Assembly (NCBI RefSeq): GCF_003851545.1
Contig: NZ_BHVX01000013.1
Location: forward strand, 62,001-126,000
Direction: 5' to 3'
Length of the DNA: 64,000 bases
From: Ralstonia sp. SET104
GTDB lineage: Bacteria; Pseudomonadota; Gammaproteobacteria; Burkholderiales; Burkholderiaceae
Position numbers and translations under genes: made by a program. Below, piece by piece: positions 1 to 8,535 of the stretch; position 1 is the stretch's first letter; each line of letters starts with the position of its first letter. The notes beneath the pieces were generated by a model. It did no database searches. It was not told the origin of the DNA and saw nothing but the letters and a program-made list of their open reading frames with translations.

Positions 1-425
1 GCACCGCCGTGCTGCGCCAGGCGCGCGACTCCGGCCCGCTGCGCGACGAGATCGTGGCGATGCGCGAGCGTGTGGCCGAAGGCCATGCGAACCCGACCGA
101 ACTGTTTGATCTGAAGCATGATCGCGGGGGCATGGTCGATATCGAATTCACCGTGCAGTTTCTGGTGCTGCTGCACAGCGCGGCGCATGCCGAACTCACC
201 CGCAACAAGGGCAACATCGCGCTGCTGCACATGGCTGGCCAACTTGGGTTGATTGACGCGGCGACGGCCGGGCAAGTGGCCGATGCCTACCGGGATTTTC
301 GCGCGCGCCAGCACAAGTTGCGGCTCGATGGGCAATCCGCCGCGCGCGTGCCGGTCGACACCTGCGCGCATGAGGCCGCTCACGTGCGTGCGTTGTGGGC
401 GCAAGTGTTCGGGCCCGCGCAATGA
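1..425 (+). CDS. glnE: Glutamine synthetase adenylyltransferase, C-terminal part (5'-truncated by window edge)
   Basis: Only the last ~140 codons of this gene are present; the reading frame is open from the first bases. The motif FDLKHDRGGMVDIEF is characteristic of the second nucleotidyltransferase domain and following helical region of GlnE, the bifunctional enzyme that adenylylates and deadenylylates glutamine synthetase in response to PII and nitrogen status. The full protein is normally over 900 residues, so most of it lies to the left. The TGA stop overlaps the ATG of the rhombosortase gene (ATGA), so the two are probably co-transcribed. The assignment rests on the C-terminal motif and length only. 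Confidence 0.88.
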   Translation, partial: TAVLRQARDSGPLRDEIVAMRERVAEGHANPTELFDLKHDRGGMVDIEFTVQFLVLLHSAAHAELTRNKGNIALLHMAGQLGLIDAATAGQVADAYRDFRARQHKLRLDGQSAARVPVDTCAHEAAHVRALWAQVFGPAQ

Positions 426-1042
426 AGTGGCATCGGCACGCGCTGCATACCTGGGGCGCATGCGCCGGTGTGACCGCGCTGTCGGCAGCGTTTTCGTTTG
501 TGCCGTGGTTGTATGCAGTCGGGCTGTATCAACGCGATGCGGTGCGCGCGGGGCAGTGGTGGCGCATCGTCACCGCCATGTGGGTACATCTGGACACATG
601 GCATTGGCTGGCCGATGCGATGGCGGCAGCGGGGCTGATCCTGCTGCTCGCGCGCGTGTTGCGGCCGCAGGCCATCGTCGGGGCGCTGGTGGTGTGCGGG
701 GTACTGGCGCAGATCGCGCTGCTCACTCAGCCGGCGGTGCAGTGGTACGGCGGGCTCTCCGGCGCGCTGCATGGTCTGGCGGCGTGGGGCGGGTTGCGTC
801 TGCTTCGGCCTTCTACGGACGATGCCGAAGATCGTTTCTCGCGCTGGATTGGTGTTGCGCTGTGCGTGGGCGTGCTGGTGAAGGTGTGGCTCGAGCAATC
901 GTGGCTGTCGCCCATCGCCTATGACCCGCGCTGGGGGTTTGGTGTTGTGCGCATCGCGCATGCTTTTGGCGCCGCGAGCGGATTGCTGGTCTGGGTGCTG
1001 GGGGAGTGGCGTGCCCAAGGCCGGAGGCAGTCGCAGGGTTGA
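422..1042 (+). CDS. rrtA: Rhombosortase (rhomboid-family intramembrane serine protease)
   Basis: This 206-residue membrane protein has about six hydrophobic segments and the rhomboid catalytic core: GLSGALHG with the nucleophile at Ser113, and the partner histidine at His180 in AHAFGAASG. An HLDTWH motif (His56, His61) matches the first conserved histidines of the family. It is short, as expected for rhombosortases, which cleave C-terminal GlyGly-CTERM tails of exported proteins. The nearest genes beyond the terminator encode two S8 proteases with exactly such tails, which strongly supports this subfamily over a generic rhomboid. The start is the ATG inside the ATGA overlap with glnE. The function is inferred from motif and neighbourhood. 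Confidence 0.85.
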   Translation: MKWHRHALHTWGACAGVTALSAAFSFVPWLYAVGLYQRDAVRAGQWWRIVTAMWVHLDTWHWLADAMAAAGLILLLARVLRPQAIVGALVVCGVLAQIALLTQPAVQWYGGLSGALHGLAAWGGLRLLRPSTDDAEDRFSRWIGVALCVGVLVKVWLEQSWLSPIAYDPRWGFGVVRIAHAFGAASGLLVWVLGEWRAQGRRQSQG

Positions 1043-1072
1043 TCGGCTGATCAGGCATATGCCGATGCAGTA

Positions 1073-1112
1073 AAAAACGGACACGCCGGTGTGTGCCAGC
1101 GTGTCCGTTTTT
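1073..1112. terminator. Bidirectional intrinsic terminator between rrtA and S8 protease gene
   Basis: Perfect inverted repeat: AAAAACGGACACGC at 1073-1086 pairs with GCGTGTCCGTTTTT at 1099-1112 around a 12-base loop. The A-tract on the left and T-tract on the right allow it to act on both strands. It separates the convergent rrtA (+) and S8 protease (-) genes, whose stop codons lie 30 and 11 bases away. Confidence 0.9.
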
Positions 1113-1123
1113 CATTGACGCGG

Positions 1124-3091
1124 TTACGCTTTGCGGCGGCGGAAGGAGCGTGCGCCACTGGCGAACAGCAGGCCCGCCAGCCACAACGGAAGCTGGCCGC
1201 CACCGCCACTGCTGCTGCTATTAGGCGCAGTACCGTTGATCGTGCCCGTACCCGAGCTCGGCGCCGCCGTGGCCGTCACGCTCACGGTATCGGAAGCCGT
1301 CGCGCCCGAGCTGTTCGTCAACGTCACGCTGAATGTGTAGACGCCGGCAACCCCCGGCGTGAACGTGGCTGTGCTGACGCCGTTGGCATCCGGCCCGGAG
1401 GTCGTCAATGTGACGGGGTTTCCGGCGGTCTGGGCCCAGACGGAGCTGCTGGTCGTCTTGTTGTAGCCGGCGCCGCCCACGGAGGTCAGCGTGACGGCCG
1501 TGTTGGCGGTAACGCTCGACGCCGATGCCGCAGCGTGTACGGTCGGCGAGCCCTGAGCCTGCGTGAGGGCGGCCCCGGCATCCAGCGTGCCGGCCCCGCA
1601 AACGCCCGCGTGCGTCGCGCAATACGTGCCCGCCACGAATGGACGCGCCGATTGCTTGATGATCGCCGTGATGTTGTCTGGTGTGAGCGCAGGTTGAACC
1701 GACAGCATCAGTGCTGCGGTGGCAGCAACATGCGGTGTGGCCATCGACGTGCCGATGTCTCGGGCATAGGTGTCACCCGCGGGCGATGCCGCTGGCGACG
1801 TCGTGCCGCTGTTGGACAGCGACACAATTTTGCTGCCGGAGCCAGGAATGACCGTGCCTGAGCCACCGCCTGGCGCGCTGATCGTTGTTTGCGCGCCGAC
1901 GTTGGCGTAGAACGCGCTGTCGCCTTCCAGCGAGTGGGCCGTCACGGCGATGGTGCCCGTGCAGTTGGCGGGCGCATCCACGGGCCCAGCCTCGTTGCCG
2001 GCAGCCGCCACAATCGTCACGCCCAGGGCGCGCGCCGCGGTGATGCGGCTTTGCTCCAACGTTGAACAGCTTCCGGAGCCGCCCAGGCTCATGTTGATGA
2101 CCTTGACCGGCGACGGGTTGTTCGCGACACCGGGGACGCTGCCGCCAGACAGCCACGTCATCGCGTCCATGATGTCGGACGTCGCGCCCCCGCACTTGCC
2201 CAGCGCCCGTGCCATCTGCACGCGCACGCCAGGAGCAATGCCCGCGATGCCGATGCTGTTGTGCTGCGCCCCGATCTGGCCCGCGACGAACGTGCCGTGC
2301 CAACTGCTGTTGCTTGCGCTGCTGCCGCAGAACGTCGGATACGACGTTGCGTCGGTGCTGCTGACCCAATCGCCCGGATCGGACGGGTCGGTATTCGTGA
2401 GCGTGTTGTTCGCGCCGTTGTTGGCGAATCCGGACGGAATCGTATTGCCCGTTTTCGGATCGGAGCTGCCGGTCAGCGCACTGCTGCTGACGAAGTTGCG
2501 GCCGGTACCGAAGTTCAGCCCAACAAAGTCGGCATGGTCCGCTCGGATGCCGGTGTCCACAATGCCGACGCCGATGGTGCTCACCCCGCTGGTGGTGTCC
2601 CAGGCGGCCGTTACGTTGGCGCCGCCGGGAGCGCTGGCGCTGGGCGGCATCAGGTTCCATTGCTGGCCGAACAGCGGATCGGTGGCCAGCGCCATCGGCC
2701 GCATGATGCGATCCGGCGACACGTATTCGAACTCGCCGCTGGCCTCCATGCGCTGGGCGACGGTCTGGGCGTCGTCGAAGGTCATGACCTTGGGCAGCGT
2801 CACCACATGCGCACCGCCCGACATGGGCCGTTTGTACGTCATCGGCAATTGCGCTGCCGCCGACCAGCGTTGCACGGTTGCCACGTCCGCATGCGTGGCC
2901 GTGCCGTCAGCCGCAACCGATTGCGCCTTCAGGCCCGAACTTTTCTCTTTCACCACCAACTGCGTCACCCATTGCAGTTGCGTATTGAACGTTGTGGATT
3001 TCTCCAGCGCCAGTGCCGGCGCAACGTGATACGACACCAGCCCAAGCGCCACCAGCGCCTGCACTACACCCCCGGCAACCATCGTCTTCAT
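1124..3091 (-). CDS. Secreted S8 family serine peptidase with PKD-like domain and GlyGly-CTERM tail
   Basis: A 655-residue preproprotein. The order is: signal peptide (to about residue 29), I9-like propeptide with YVSPDRIMRP near 123-132, and a subtilase domain with catalytic Asp179 (VDTG), His265 (WHGT), oxyanion Asn366 (AAGNE) and Ser449 (GTSMATPH). A PKD/Ig-like domain follows at about 514-608. The Ser/Gly-rich linker SSSSGGGG leads to a hydrophobic segment and a basic end RRRK, the layout of a GlyGly-CTERM sorting tail. The chosen ATG has an AGGAC site upstream and begins directly with the signal peptide; an in-frame ATG at 3148 would add 19 residues that do not fit. It is the probable substrate of the adjacent rhombosortase and is likely released or surface-attached after cleavage. 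Confidence 0.87.
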   Translation of the reverse strand: MKTMVAGGVVQALVALGLVSYHVAPALALEKSTTFNTQLQWVTQLVVKEKSSGLKAQSVAADGTATHADVATVQRWSAAAQLPMTYKRPMSGGAHVVTLPKVMTFDDAQTVAQRMEASGEFEYVSPDRIMRPMALATDPLFGQQWNLMPPSASAPGGANVTAAWDTTSGVSTIGVGIVDTGIRADHADFVGLNFGTGRNFVSSSALTGSSDPKTGNTIPSGFANNGANNTLTNTDPSDPGDWVSSTDATSYPTFCGSSASNSSWHGTFVAGQIGAQHNSIGIAGIAPGVRVQMARALGKCGGATSDIMDAMTWLSGGSVPGVANNPSPVKVINMSLGGSGSCSTLEQSRITAARALGVTIVAAAGNEAGPVDAPANCTGTIAVTAHSLEGDSAFYANVGAQTTISAPGGGSGTVIPGSGSKIVSLSNSGTTSPAASPAGDTYARDIGTSMATPHVAATAALMLSVQPALTPDNITAIIKQSARPFVAGTYCATHAGVCGAGTLDAGAALTQAQGSPTVHAAASASSVTANTAVTLTSVGGAGYNKTTSSSVWAQTAGNPVTLTTSGPDANGVSTATFTPGVAGVYTFSVTLTNSSGATASDTVSVTATAAPSSGTGTINGTAPNSSSSGGGGQLPLWLAGLLFASGARSFRRRKA

Positions 3092-3121
3092 TAGAGCAGT
3101 CCTATTTTTTCGCGAGGAATT

Positions 3122-3133
3122 GCAAAGCTTTGC
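3122..3133. promoter_or_regulatory. Perfect 12-base palindrome upstream of S8 protease gene
   Basis: GCAAAGCTTTGC is a perfect palindrome lying 30 bases upstream of the preferred ATG of the PKD-containing S8 protease. It could be an operator or part of a leader hairpin. No matching copy was noticed in front of the second protease gene. Confidence 0.3.
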
Positions 3134-3239
3134 GATTGCATTGTCCAAAAGGTTTGAGACGGCGTGGCTCAGATTGAACTAAGTAAAAACCCTAGTATCT
3201 GGCGATAAACCGGGTGTGCGGGGGCGCCGCAAATGAAAC

Positions 3240-3260
3240 CCGCCGCCACATGGGCGGCGG
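3240..3260. terminator. GC-rich hairpin between the two S8 protease genes
   Basis: CCGCCGCC (3240-3247) pairs perfectly with GGCGGCGG (3253-3260) across a five-base loop. A TGTTTTT run follows on the plus strand; on the minus strand, the direction of the flanking genes, the hairpin is followed only by GTTTCATTT. It sits 30 bases past the stop of the upstream protease gene and may be a partial terminator. Confidence 0.45.
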
Positions 3261-3290
3261 TGTTTTTCGAGCGCGGGCGTCGGCAGTGTG

Positions 3291-4931
3291 TCAGTCGCGT
3301 TTGCGTCGGCAGGTCAGCCCCAGCGCCAGCAGCAGCGCCGCACCGGCCAGCGGGACGGCACCTCCGCCGCCGCCGCTACTGCCGCCGCTGTTGGTCGAGC
3401 CACTTGAGCCACTTGAACCATTGCCGGCACCGGCCGGCGAGGTCATCTGGGCATAGCCGACGGCGCCTGCAGTATCCAGCAGACCTGCCCCACAGATGCC
3501 GGTATTGACCGCGCAATACGTTCCGCTGGGGTGCGGTCGCGCGGTTTGCTTCAGGCCCGCCAGAACCTGGGCGTTCGACAATTGCGGCTGCACGCTCAGC
3601 ATCAGCGCGATGGTGCCGGCCACTTCCGGCGTTGAGAAGCTCGTACCCGCCACCGATTTGACGGTGGGGTTGCCCACTGTTTGCGTGCCGTCGTTGGAAT
3701 CAGCCTGGATGACTGAAACAGGCGCGGCACAAGTTGCCGGACTTGTGCTCGTGATGACCTTTGAGTTGCCGCACCCGCCGCCCGGTGCAGACAGCGCCAC
3801 CTGCGGCCCCACGTTTGCGTAACTGGCGTTCTCGCCGCTGTCGACATGCGCGGTGACGGCGATGGCGCCCGTGCAATTGGCCGGCGCGTCGACGCTTTGC
3901 GCGGCTTCATTGCCGGCGGCAGCTACCACGATGGTGCCGCGCGCGGCCAACTGGTTCACCGCGTCCTGCTCTGCAGCCGAACATTGGCCCACGCTGCCCA
4001 GGCTCACGTTCACTACGCGTGCCGGGTTGGCATTGGCTGGCACCCCCGATACGGCGATGCCACCGGCCCAGAGCATGCCGTCCACCGTGTCGGACAGCAG
4101 CGCGCCACATTTGCCCGACACGCGTACCGGCACGACGTTCGTGTTCCAGCCCACGCCAGCGATGTCGAGCAGGTTATTCGTACTGGCCGCCAAGACACTG
4201 CTGACCTCGGTGCCGTGCCAACTGCTATTGGCGATATCGGCCGTGGTACAGCCCGAAATGTTCGACACATCCGTGCTCGTCACGCCGTCGCCCAGGTCAT
4301 GGGCATCCGGGCCGCGGCCCGTGGTGTTGCCCGCGCGCGCAGGATCCGTGATGAAGTTGTAGCCCGGCAGGATCTTGCTCAACAGATCGGGGTGATCGGT
4401 GTACCCGGTGTCGACCACCGCCACCACGATGCTGGTCGACCCCTGCGTGATGCTCCACGCCGACGCCGCATTGATGCCGCCCGGCACCAGCGTTGGCGAG
4501 GCCAGGTTGTTCTGCGTGGCAAACAACGGATCGTTGGGAACGGTATTGGGTCGCAGAATCCGATCGGGCACCACATAGGCTACGCGCGCGTCCTGCGCAA
4601 TCTTGTTGACTGTCGCCTGAATGCTTGTGGTGTCGGTCAGACCGGTGTGCACGAGCTGCGCGTTGGTGGCCAGCGTGCGCTTGACCTGCAACGAACTGCC
4701 CGCCGCTTGCGCCACTGACAGCAACCGGTTGCTCGCCTCGCTGGCCGAGAGCGTTTTGCGCGTGCCACTGGTATCGTCGCGCCATTTGATGATCAGGTCG
4801 CCGGTGTATTGCGGCTGCGCGTTGGTGGCTGCGGCGGCTGCAGCAGGGTAGCCGCTCATCACCCAGGCCAGACACGCAACGCTGGCGCCTGCATGGAGCC
4901 AAGACTTCAACCGGAAGAGGGAGGGGGTCAT
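3291..4931 (-). CDS. Secreted S8 family serine peptidase with GlyGly-CTERM tail
   Basis: A 546-residue preproprotein: signal peptide ending near the AAAAAT stretch (residues 30-36), an I9-like propeptide (about 40-130, ending YVVPDRILRP), then a subtilase domain with Asp174 (VDTG), His239 (WHGT), Asn341 (AAGNE) and Ser431 (GTSFSTPE). A Gly/Ser-rich linker (about 502-524), a hydrophobic helix and the basic end CRRKRD form a GlyGly-CTERM tail. Unlike its neighbour it has no PKD-like domain, so the tail follows the catalytic domain closely. The ATG at 4931 has GGAG eight bases upstream and starts a good signal peptide; the frame stays open to 5168 but that extension is implausible. The two proteases are diverged paralogues. 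Confidence 0.87.
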   Translation of the reverse strand: MTPSLFRLKSWLHAGASVACLAWVMSGYPAAAAAATNAQPQYTGDLIIKWRDDTSGTRKTLSASEASNRLLSVAQAAGSSLQVKRTLATNAQLVHTGLTDTTSIQATVNKIAQDARVAYVVPDRILRPNTVPNDPLFATQNNLASPTLVPGGINAASAWSITQGSTSIVVAVVDTGYTDHPDLLSKILPGYNFITDPARAGNTTGRGPDAHDLGDGVTSTDVSNISGCTTADIANSSWHGTEVSSVLAASTNNLLDIAGVGWNTNVVPVRVSGKCGALLSDTVDGMLWAGGIAVSGVPANANPARVVNVSLGSVGQCSAAEQDAVNQLAARGTIVVAAAGNEAAQSVDAPANCTGAIAVTAHVDSGENASYANVGPQVALSAPGGGCGNSKVITSTSPATCAAPVSVIQADSNDGTQTVGNPTVKSVAGTSFSTPEVAGTIALMLSVQPQLSNAQVLAGLKQTARPHPSGTYCAVNTGICGAGLLDTAGAVGYAQMTSPAGAGNGSSGSSGSTNSGGSSGGGGGAVPLAGAALLLALGLTCRRKRD

Positions 4932-5140
4932 CAGCGCGTGCTCCGTGGTGTCTCGTTGTAATGAGAAAACGCCGTCAAGATGTGATCGTTGACAGACCGT
5001 TACACAAAACCAAAGGTAGCACGCGACCCGCCCGCTTGGGGTGGCGGCAAATAGCGATGACGTTTGCGAAGAGAAAAATCCGCCTGTGCGCTGCAGCCTA
5101 AGCAGAATACGGGCCTGACGATGGGGGCCGGGGCTGGAAT

Positions 5141-5163
5141 CGGACGCCGGGAGAGGGCGTCCG
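5141..5163. other. GC-rich hairpin downstream of the propeptide-like lipoprotein gene
   Basis: CGGACGCC (5141-5148) pairs with GGCGTCCG (5156-5163) around a seven-base loop, 35 bases past the lipoprotein stop. No U-run follows on either strand, so this is a hairpin that could stabilise or attenuate the transcript rather than a clear terminator. The rest of 4932-5197 holds only the leader of the S8 protease gene. Confidence 0.4.
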
Positions 5164-5197
5164 ATCATTCATGGTGTGGAGGGGTGTTGCTGGCCGT

Positions 5198-5671
5198 TCA
5201 GTGCTGGATCTTCACCACACGATCCGGGTCGGCCGAGGCGATGCCTGGCGTGCTGCGCAACGCTGCCACCGCACCATCCAGCGTCGCCGACGCGTCGCCC
5301 GAGCTGGCGCGCACTACCCAGAACCCGCCCGACATCGGGCGCACCACGTTAAAGGCCAGACGCGGCGTTGCACGTGCGCCTGCAGCATCGAGCACGCCTT
5401 GCACGGTGGCCGACGACGTGGTCGGTGCGCTCAGGCCGATGATGACGTCGCCCAGATTGTGCGCGGCCGACACGGAAGCCGGTGGCTGGGCGTTGGCAGA
5501 GGCGGGGTCCATGGCAGGCGGCTTGCCCGGGTCAATGGCTGGCACTGATTTGCACGCGGCCAGCAGGCACAGGCCGAGGGCCATCGCCAGTGCGGGCTTG
5601 GCGGGCGACAGCGGGGATCGGGAGCGGGCAGCCGATTGGGGCATGCGGGGCATGCGGGGCCTGCGGGCCAT
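5198..5671 (-). CDS. Lipoprotein resembling a stand-alone S8 protease propeptide (I9-like)
   Basis: A 157-residue protein with a basic N-terminus, a hydrophobic stretch and a lipobox LAAC (lipidated Cys40), followed by a Pro/Ala-rich linker (41-70). Residues 73-157 resemble the propeptides of the two S8 proteases encoded next to it. DVIIGL matches DLIIKW of the second protease. RPMSGG is identical to a segment of the first protease's propeptide. DPDRVVKIQ aligns with SPDRIMRP and VPDRILRP. There is no protease domain. I infer a membrane-anchored intramolecular-chaperone-like or inhibitor partner of the adjacent proteases. AAGGAG six bases before the ATG fixes the start; an upstream in-frame codon at 5743 is rejected. 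Confidence 0.65.
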   Translation of the reverse strand: MARRPRMPRMPQSAARSRSPLSPAKPALAMALGLCLLAACKSVPAIDPGKPPAMDPASANAQPPASVSAAHNLGDVIIGLSAPTTSSATVQGVLDAAGARATPRLAFNVVRPMSGGFWVVRASSGDASATLDGAVAALRSTPGIASADPDRVVKIQH

Positions 5672-5761
5672 GAAGTTCTCCTTGGATGCGTTGAATGGTA
5701 CTGGCAGAGCGCGCTGGAACCTTTGTGCCGGCGCGGGCCGCAATGGTTCCGGTATAGGCGA

Positions 5762-7468
5762 TCACTGCGCCACGCGGCGGGATTTCCGCGTCGAGGATTC
5801 CGGTGCCGGTTGTGCGCGGCCTGCGGCGAGCATCTCGTCTGCATGGCGGCGCGTGGTGTCAGTGAGCGACGCGCCGCCCAGCATGCGCGCGATCTCGTCC
5901 ACGCGGCCCGTAGCGTCCAGCACCAGCAAATCGGAGCGCGTGCTGCCGGCCACCGTCTGTTTGGCGACCTGGATGTGGTGATTGGCCAGCGCGGCAACTT
6001 GTGGCAGGTGGGTTACGCACAACACCTGGCGGCGCATGCCCAGCTCGCGCAGGCGCCGGCCTACAACGTCCGCCACCGCACCGCCGATGCCAGAGTCCAC
6101 CTCATCGAAGATCAGCGTGGGGGTCGGGCTCGCCTCGCTGGCAATTACCGAGATGGCCAGGCTGATCCGTGCCAGCTCGCCACCCGACGCGACCTTCGCC
6201 AAGGGCCGGGGCGAAACGCCTGCATGCCCAGCGACGAGGAATTCGACTTGCTCAAGGCCGGCGGCACCGCCGTGCTCCAACGCGTGCAGCGCGATGTCGA
6301 AACGGCCCCCGGCCATCGACAGGCCCTGCATGGCGCCGGTCACGGCTTCGGCCAGTTCGCGCGCGGCCTTTGCGCGGGCGCGCGACAGCGATTGCGCGAC
6401 CGTCATATAGGCAGCGTGGGTCTGCGCTTCCTGTGCCTGCAGCGCTTCCAGGTCGGATGCAGCCTGCAACGCAGCCAGTTGCGCCTGGCGTTCGGCCAGT
6501 TCAGTGGGCAGCGTTTCCGGCGCGACGCGGTACTTGCGCGCCATGGTGTGCAGTGCCTGCATGCGCGTGTCGACTTCGGCCAGGCGATCCGGGTCAAGCT
6601 CCGCGCGATCGGCATAGCGTGCGAGCGTGTGCACCGCTTCCTGGATCTGCACCTCCGCTGGCTCCAGCGCGGCCAGCACATCGGCCAGCGCGGGGTCGAT
6701 CTCGGCAAGTTCGCGCAGCGTGTGCAGCGTCGCGCCCAGTTGCGTGAGCACGGCGCCTTCTGATTCTGACAAGCCATCAAGCGCCGCACGCGTGCCTTCA
6801 ATCAGGCTGGCGGCGTGCGACAGGCGGTGGTGCTCGGTCTGCACCTCTTCCCACTCGCCAGGTTGTGGCGCGAGCTTTTGCAATTCGTTGACCTGCCACT
6901 CGATCCGCTCGCGTTCGAGCTGGGCTTCGCGCGATTGCTGTTCGGCGGCTTCGCGCAGGCGCACCACGGCGTGCCATTCGCGATAGTGTTCGCCAACCAC
7001 GCGCACGGCACCCTCCAGGCCGGCGTGGGCGTCGAGCAGGCTGCGCTGCGCATCCGTTTTCAGCAGCAATTGATGCGCGTGCTGGCCATGGATGTCGACC
7101 AGTTGCTCGCCCACTTCGCGCAACTGCGCCAGCGTGACGGCTGCGCCGTTGATGAATGCCTTGCTACGGCCGGCGGCATCGACGGTGCGGCGCAGCAGGA
7201 TCACGCCCTCATCGTCGTGCAGTTCATGCGCTTCGAGCCATGCGGCCACGTGCGGATGCACGTCAAATTCAGCGGTGATGTCAGCGCGTGGCGCGCCTTC
7301 GCGCACAACGGCTGCATCGGCGCGCTCGCCCAGTGTGAGTGCGAGTGCATCGATCAGGATGGATTTGCCCGCGCCGGTCTCGCCCGTGAAGACGGTAAAA
7401 CCGTCGGCCAAGTCGAGGTCCAGCGCGTGAACGATGACGAAATCGCGGATGGTGAGGCTGCGCAGCAT
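5762..7468 (-). CDS. recN: DNA repair protein RecN
   Basis: A 568-residue SMC-like ATPase of double-strand-break repair. The N-terminal Walker A is FTGETGAGKS (about 28-37). Long coiled-coil arms rich in Glu, Gln and Leu span roughly 150-370. The C-terminal signature LAKVASGGELARISLA and Walker B TLIFDEVDSGIGG complete the ATPase. Length matches the family (about 550). It lies 17 bases downstream of nadK on the same strand, the usual arrangement in Burkholderiaceae. The start MLRSLTIRDFVIV matches the conserved N-terminus, though no strong ribosome-binding site precedes it. Confidence 0.96.
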   Translation of the reverse strand: MLRSLTIRDFVIVHALDLDLADGFTVFTGETGAGKSILIDALALTLGERADAAVVREGAPRADITAEFDVHPHVAAWLEAHELHDDEGVILLRRTVDAAGRSKAFINGAAVTLAQLREVGEQLVDIHGQHAHQLLLKTDAQRSLLDAHAGLEGAVRVVGEHYREWHAVVRLREAAEQQSREAQLERERIEWQVNELQKLAPQPGEWEEVQTEHHRLSHAASLIEGTRAALDGLSESEGAVLTQLGATLHTLRELAEIDPALADVLAALEPAEVQIQEAVHTLARYADRAELDPDRLAEVDTRMQALHTMARKYRVAPETLPTELAERQAQLAALQAASDLEALQAQEAQTHAAYMTVAQSLSRARAKAARELAEAVTGAMQGLSMAGGRFDIALHALEHGGAAGLEQVEFLVAGHAGVSPRPLAKVASGGELARISLAISVIASEASPTPTLIFDEVDSGIGGAVADVVGRRLRELGMRRQVLCVTHLPQVAALANHHIQVAKQTVAGSTRSDLLVLDATGRVDEIARMLGGASLTDTTRRHADEMLAAGRAQPAPESSTRKSRRVAQ

Positions 7469-7485
7469 GAGAGAGTTGGAGCCGA

Positions 7486-8424
7486 TTAAAGCCGGTTGTC
7501 TTCGGTCGGATACTCGTGCCAGTGCAGCTTCTTGCGCAGCGTGGCGTAGTAGTTGTAGCCGATCGGATGCAGCAACTGCACGGTGCGCTCCGAGCGGCGC
7601 ACCACGATGCGGTCACCCGGCAACAGGGACGTGAGCGACTGCATGTCGAAGTTGACGCTGGCATCGCGCCCGCTGGTGACCTGGATGACGACCTCCGCAT
7701 CCTGCGGAATGACGATCGGCCGGTTTGACAGCGAATGCGGTGCGATGGGCACCAGCACCAGCCCCGAGAGCGCCGGATGCAGGATCGGCCCGCCGGCGGA
7801 CAGCGCATATGCTGTCGAGCCCGTGGGCGTGGAGACGATCAGGCCGTCCGAACGCTGGTTGTACATGAAGAAACCGTCGACCGACACGGCCAGTTCCACC
7901 ATGCCCGAGGTGCCCGAGCGGTTGACCACCACGTCGTTGAAGGCCAGGGCGGAGAAGATGACCTCGTCGTCGCGCACGACCTGGGCCTGCAGCAGCGTGC
8001 GGGTTTCAGCTTCGTAGCGGCCTGACAACATGTCGGGCAGCACGGTGTGCACGTCGTCGAACGGGATGTCGGTCATGAAGCCGAGCCGCCCATGGTTGAC
8101 GCCGATCACGGGCACGCTGGCGCCCGCGAGGTGGCGCCCAATACCGAGCAGCGTGCCGTCGCCGCCGAGCACCACGGCCACGTCGGCGTGGCGCGCCATC
8201 TCTTCGGGCGGCAGAGCCGGGTAGTCCTGGACGCCGATATTGAGCGCCGTTTCACGCTCGAACACGATGTCATGCCCGCGTGCCGCAATGCATGACGCCA
8301 GTTCCATGAGCGGGGCGGCAATGTTGGCGGCCGAATACCGGCCGACCAGTGCAACGGTCTTGAAAGGCGAGACAGAAGAGGCGGCGGGAGCTTGCGAGGC
8401 CACGGCGGACGGGGGGATCGGCAT
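7486..8424 (-). CDS. nadK: NAD kinase
   Basis: A 312-residue enzyme that phosphorylates NAD to NADP. It carries the diacylglycerol-kinase-like GGDGT motif ([11 protein letters not shown]) and the conserved [11 protein letters not shown] and [16 protein letters not shown] motifs that bind nucleotide and substrate. The family-conserved region begins at [10 protein letters not shown], preceded by a Ser/Ala/Pro-rich leader of variable length. The start is uncertain: ATG at 8424 is preferred, and an in-frame ATG at 8460 would add 12 residues but would run close to the divergent hrcA promoter. Probably co-transcribed with recN. Confidence 0.93.
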   Translation of the reverse strand: MPIPPSAVASQAPAASSVSPFKTVALVGRYSAANIAAPLMELASCIAARGHDIVFERETALNIGVQDYPALPPEEMARHADVAVVLGGDGTLLGIGRHLAGASVPVIGVNHGRLGFMTDIPFDDVHTVLPDMLSGRYEAETRTLLQAQVVRDDEVIFSALAFNDVVVNRSGTSGMVELAVSVDGFFMYNQRSDGLIVSTPTGSTAYALSAGGPILHPALSGLVLVPIAPHSLSNRPIVIPQDAEVVIQVTSGRDASVNFDMQSLTSLLPGDRIVVRRSERTVQLLHPIGYNYYATLRKKLHWHEYPTEDNRL

Positions 8425-8535
8425 GCGCGCATTACACCATATCGATATGACCGTCGCCACGTCAGCGCATGTTTAGTGAAGAAACGCCCACATCACCCAT
8501 AGATTGGCGCCGATTTTGCGTAAAATTGAAAAATC

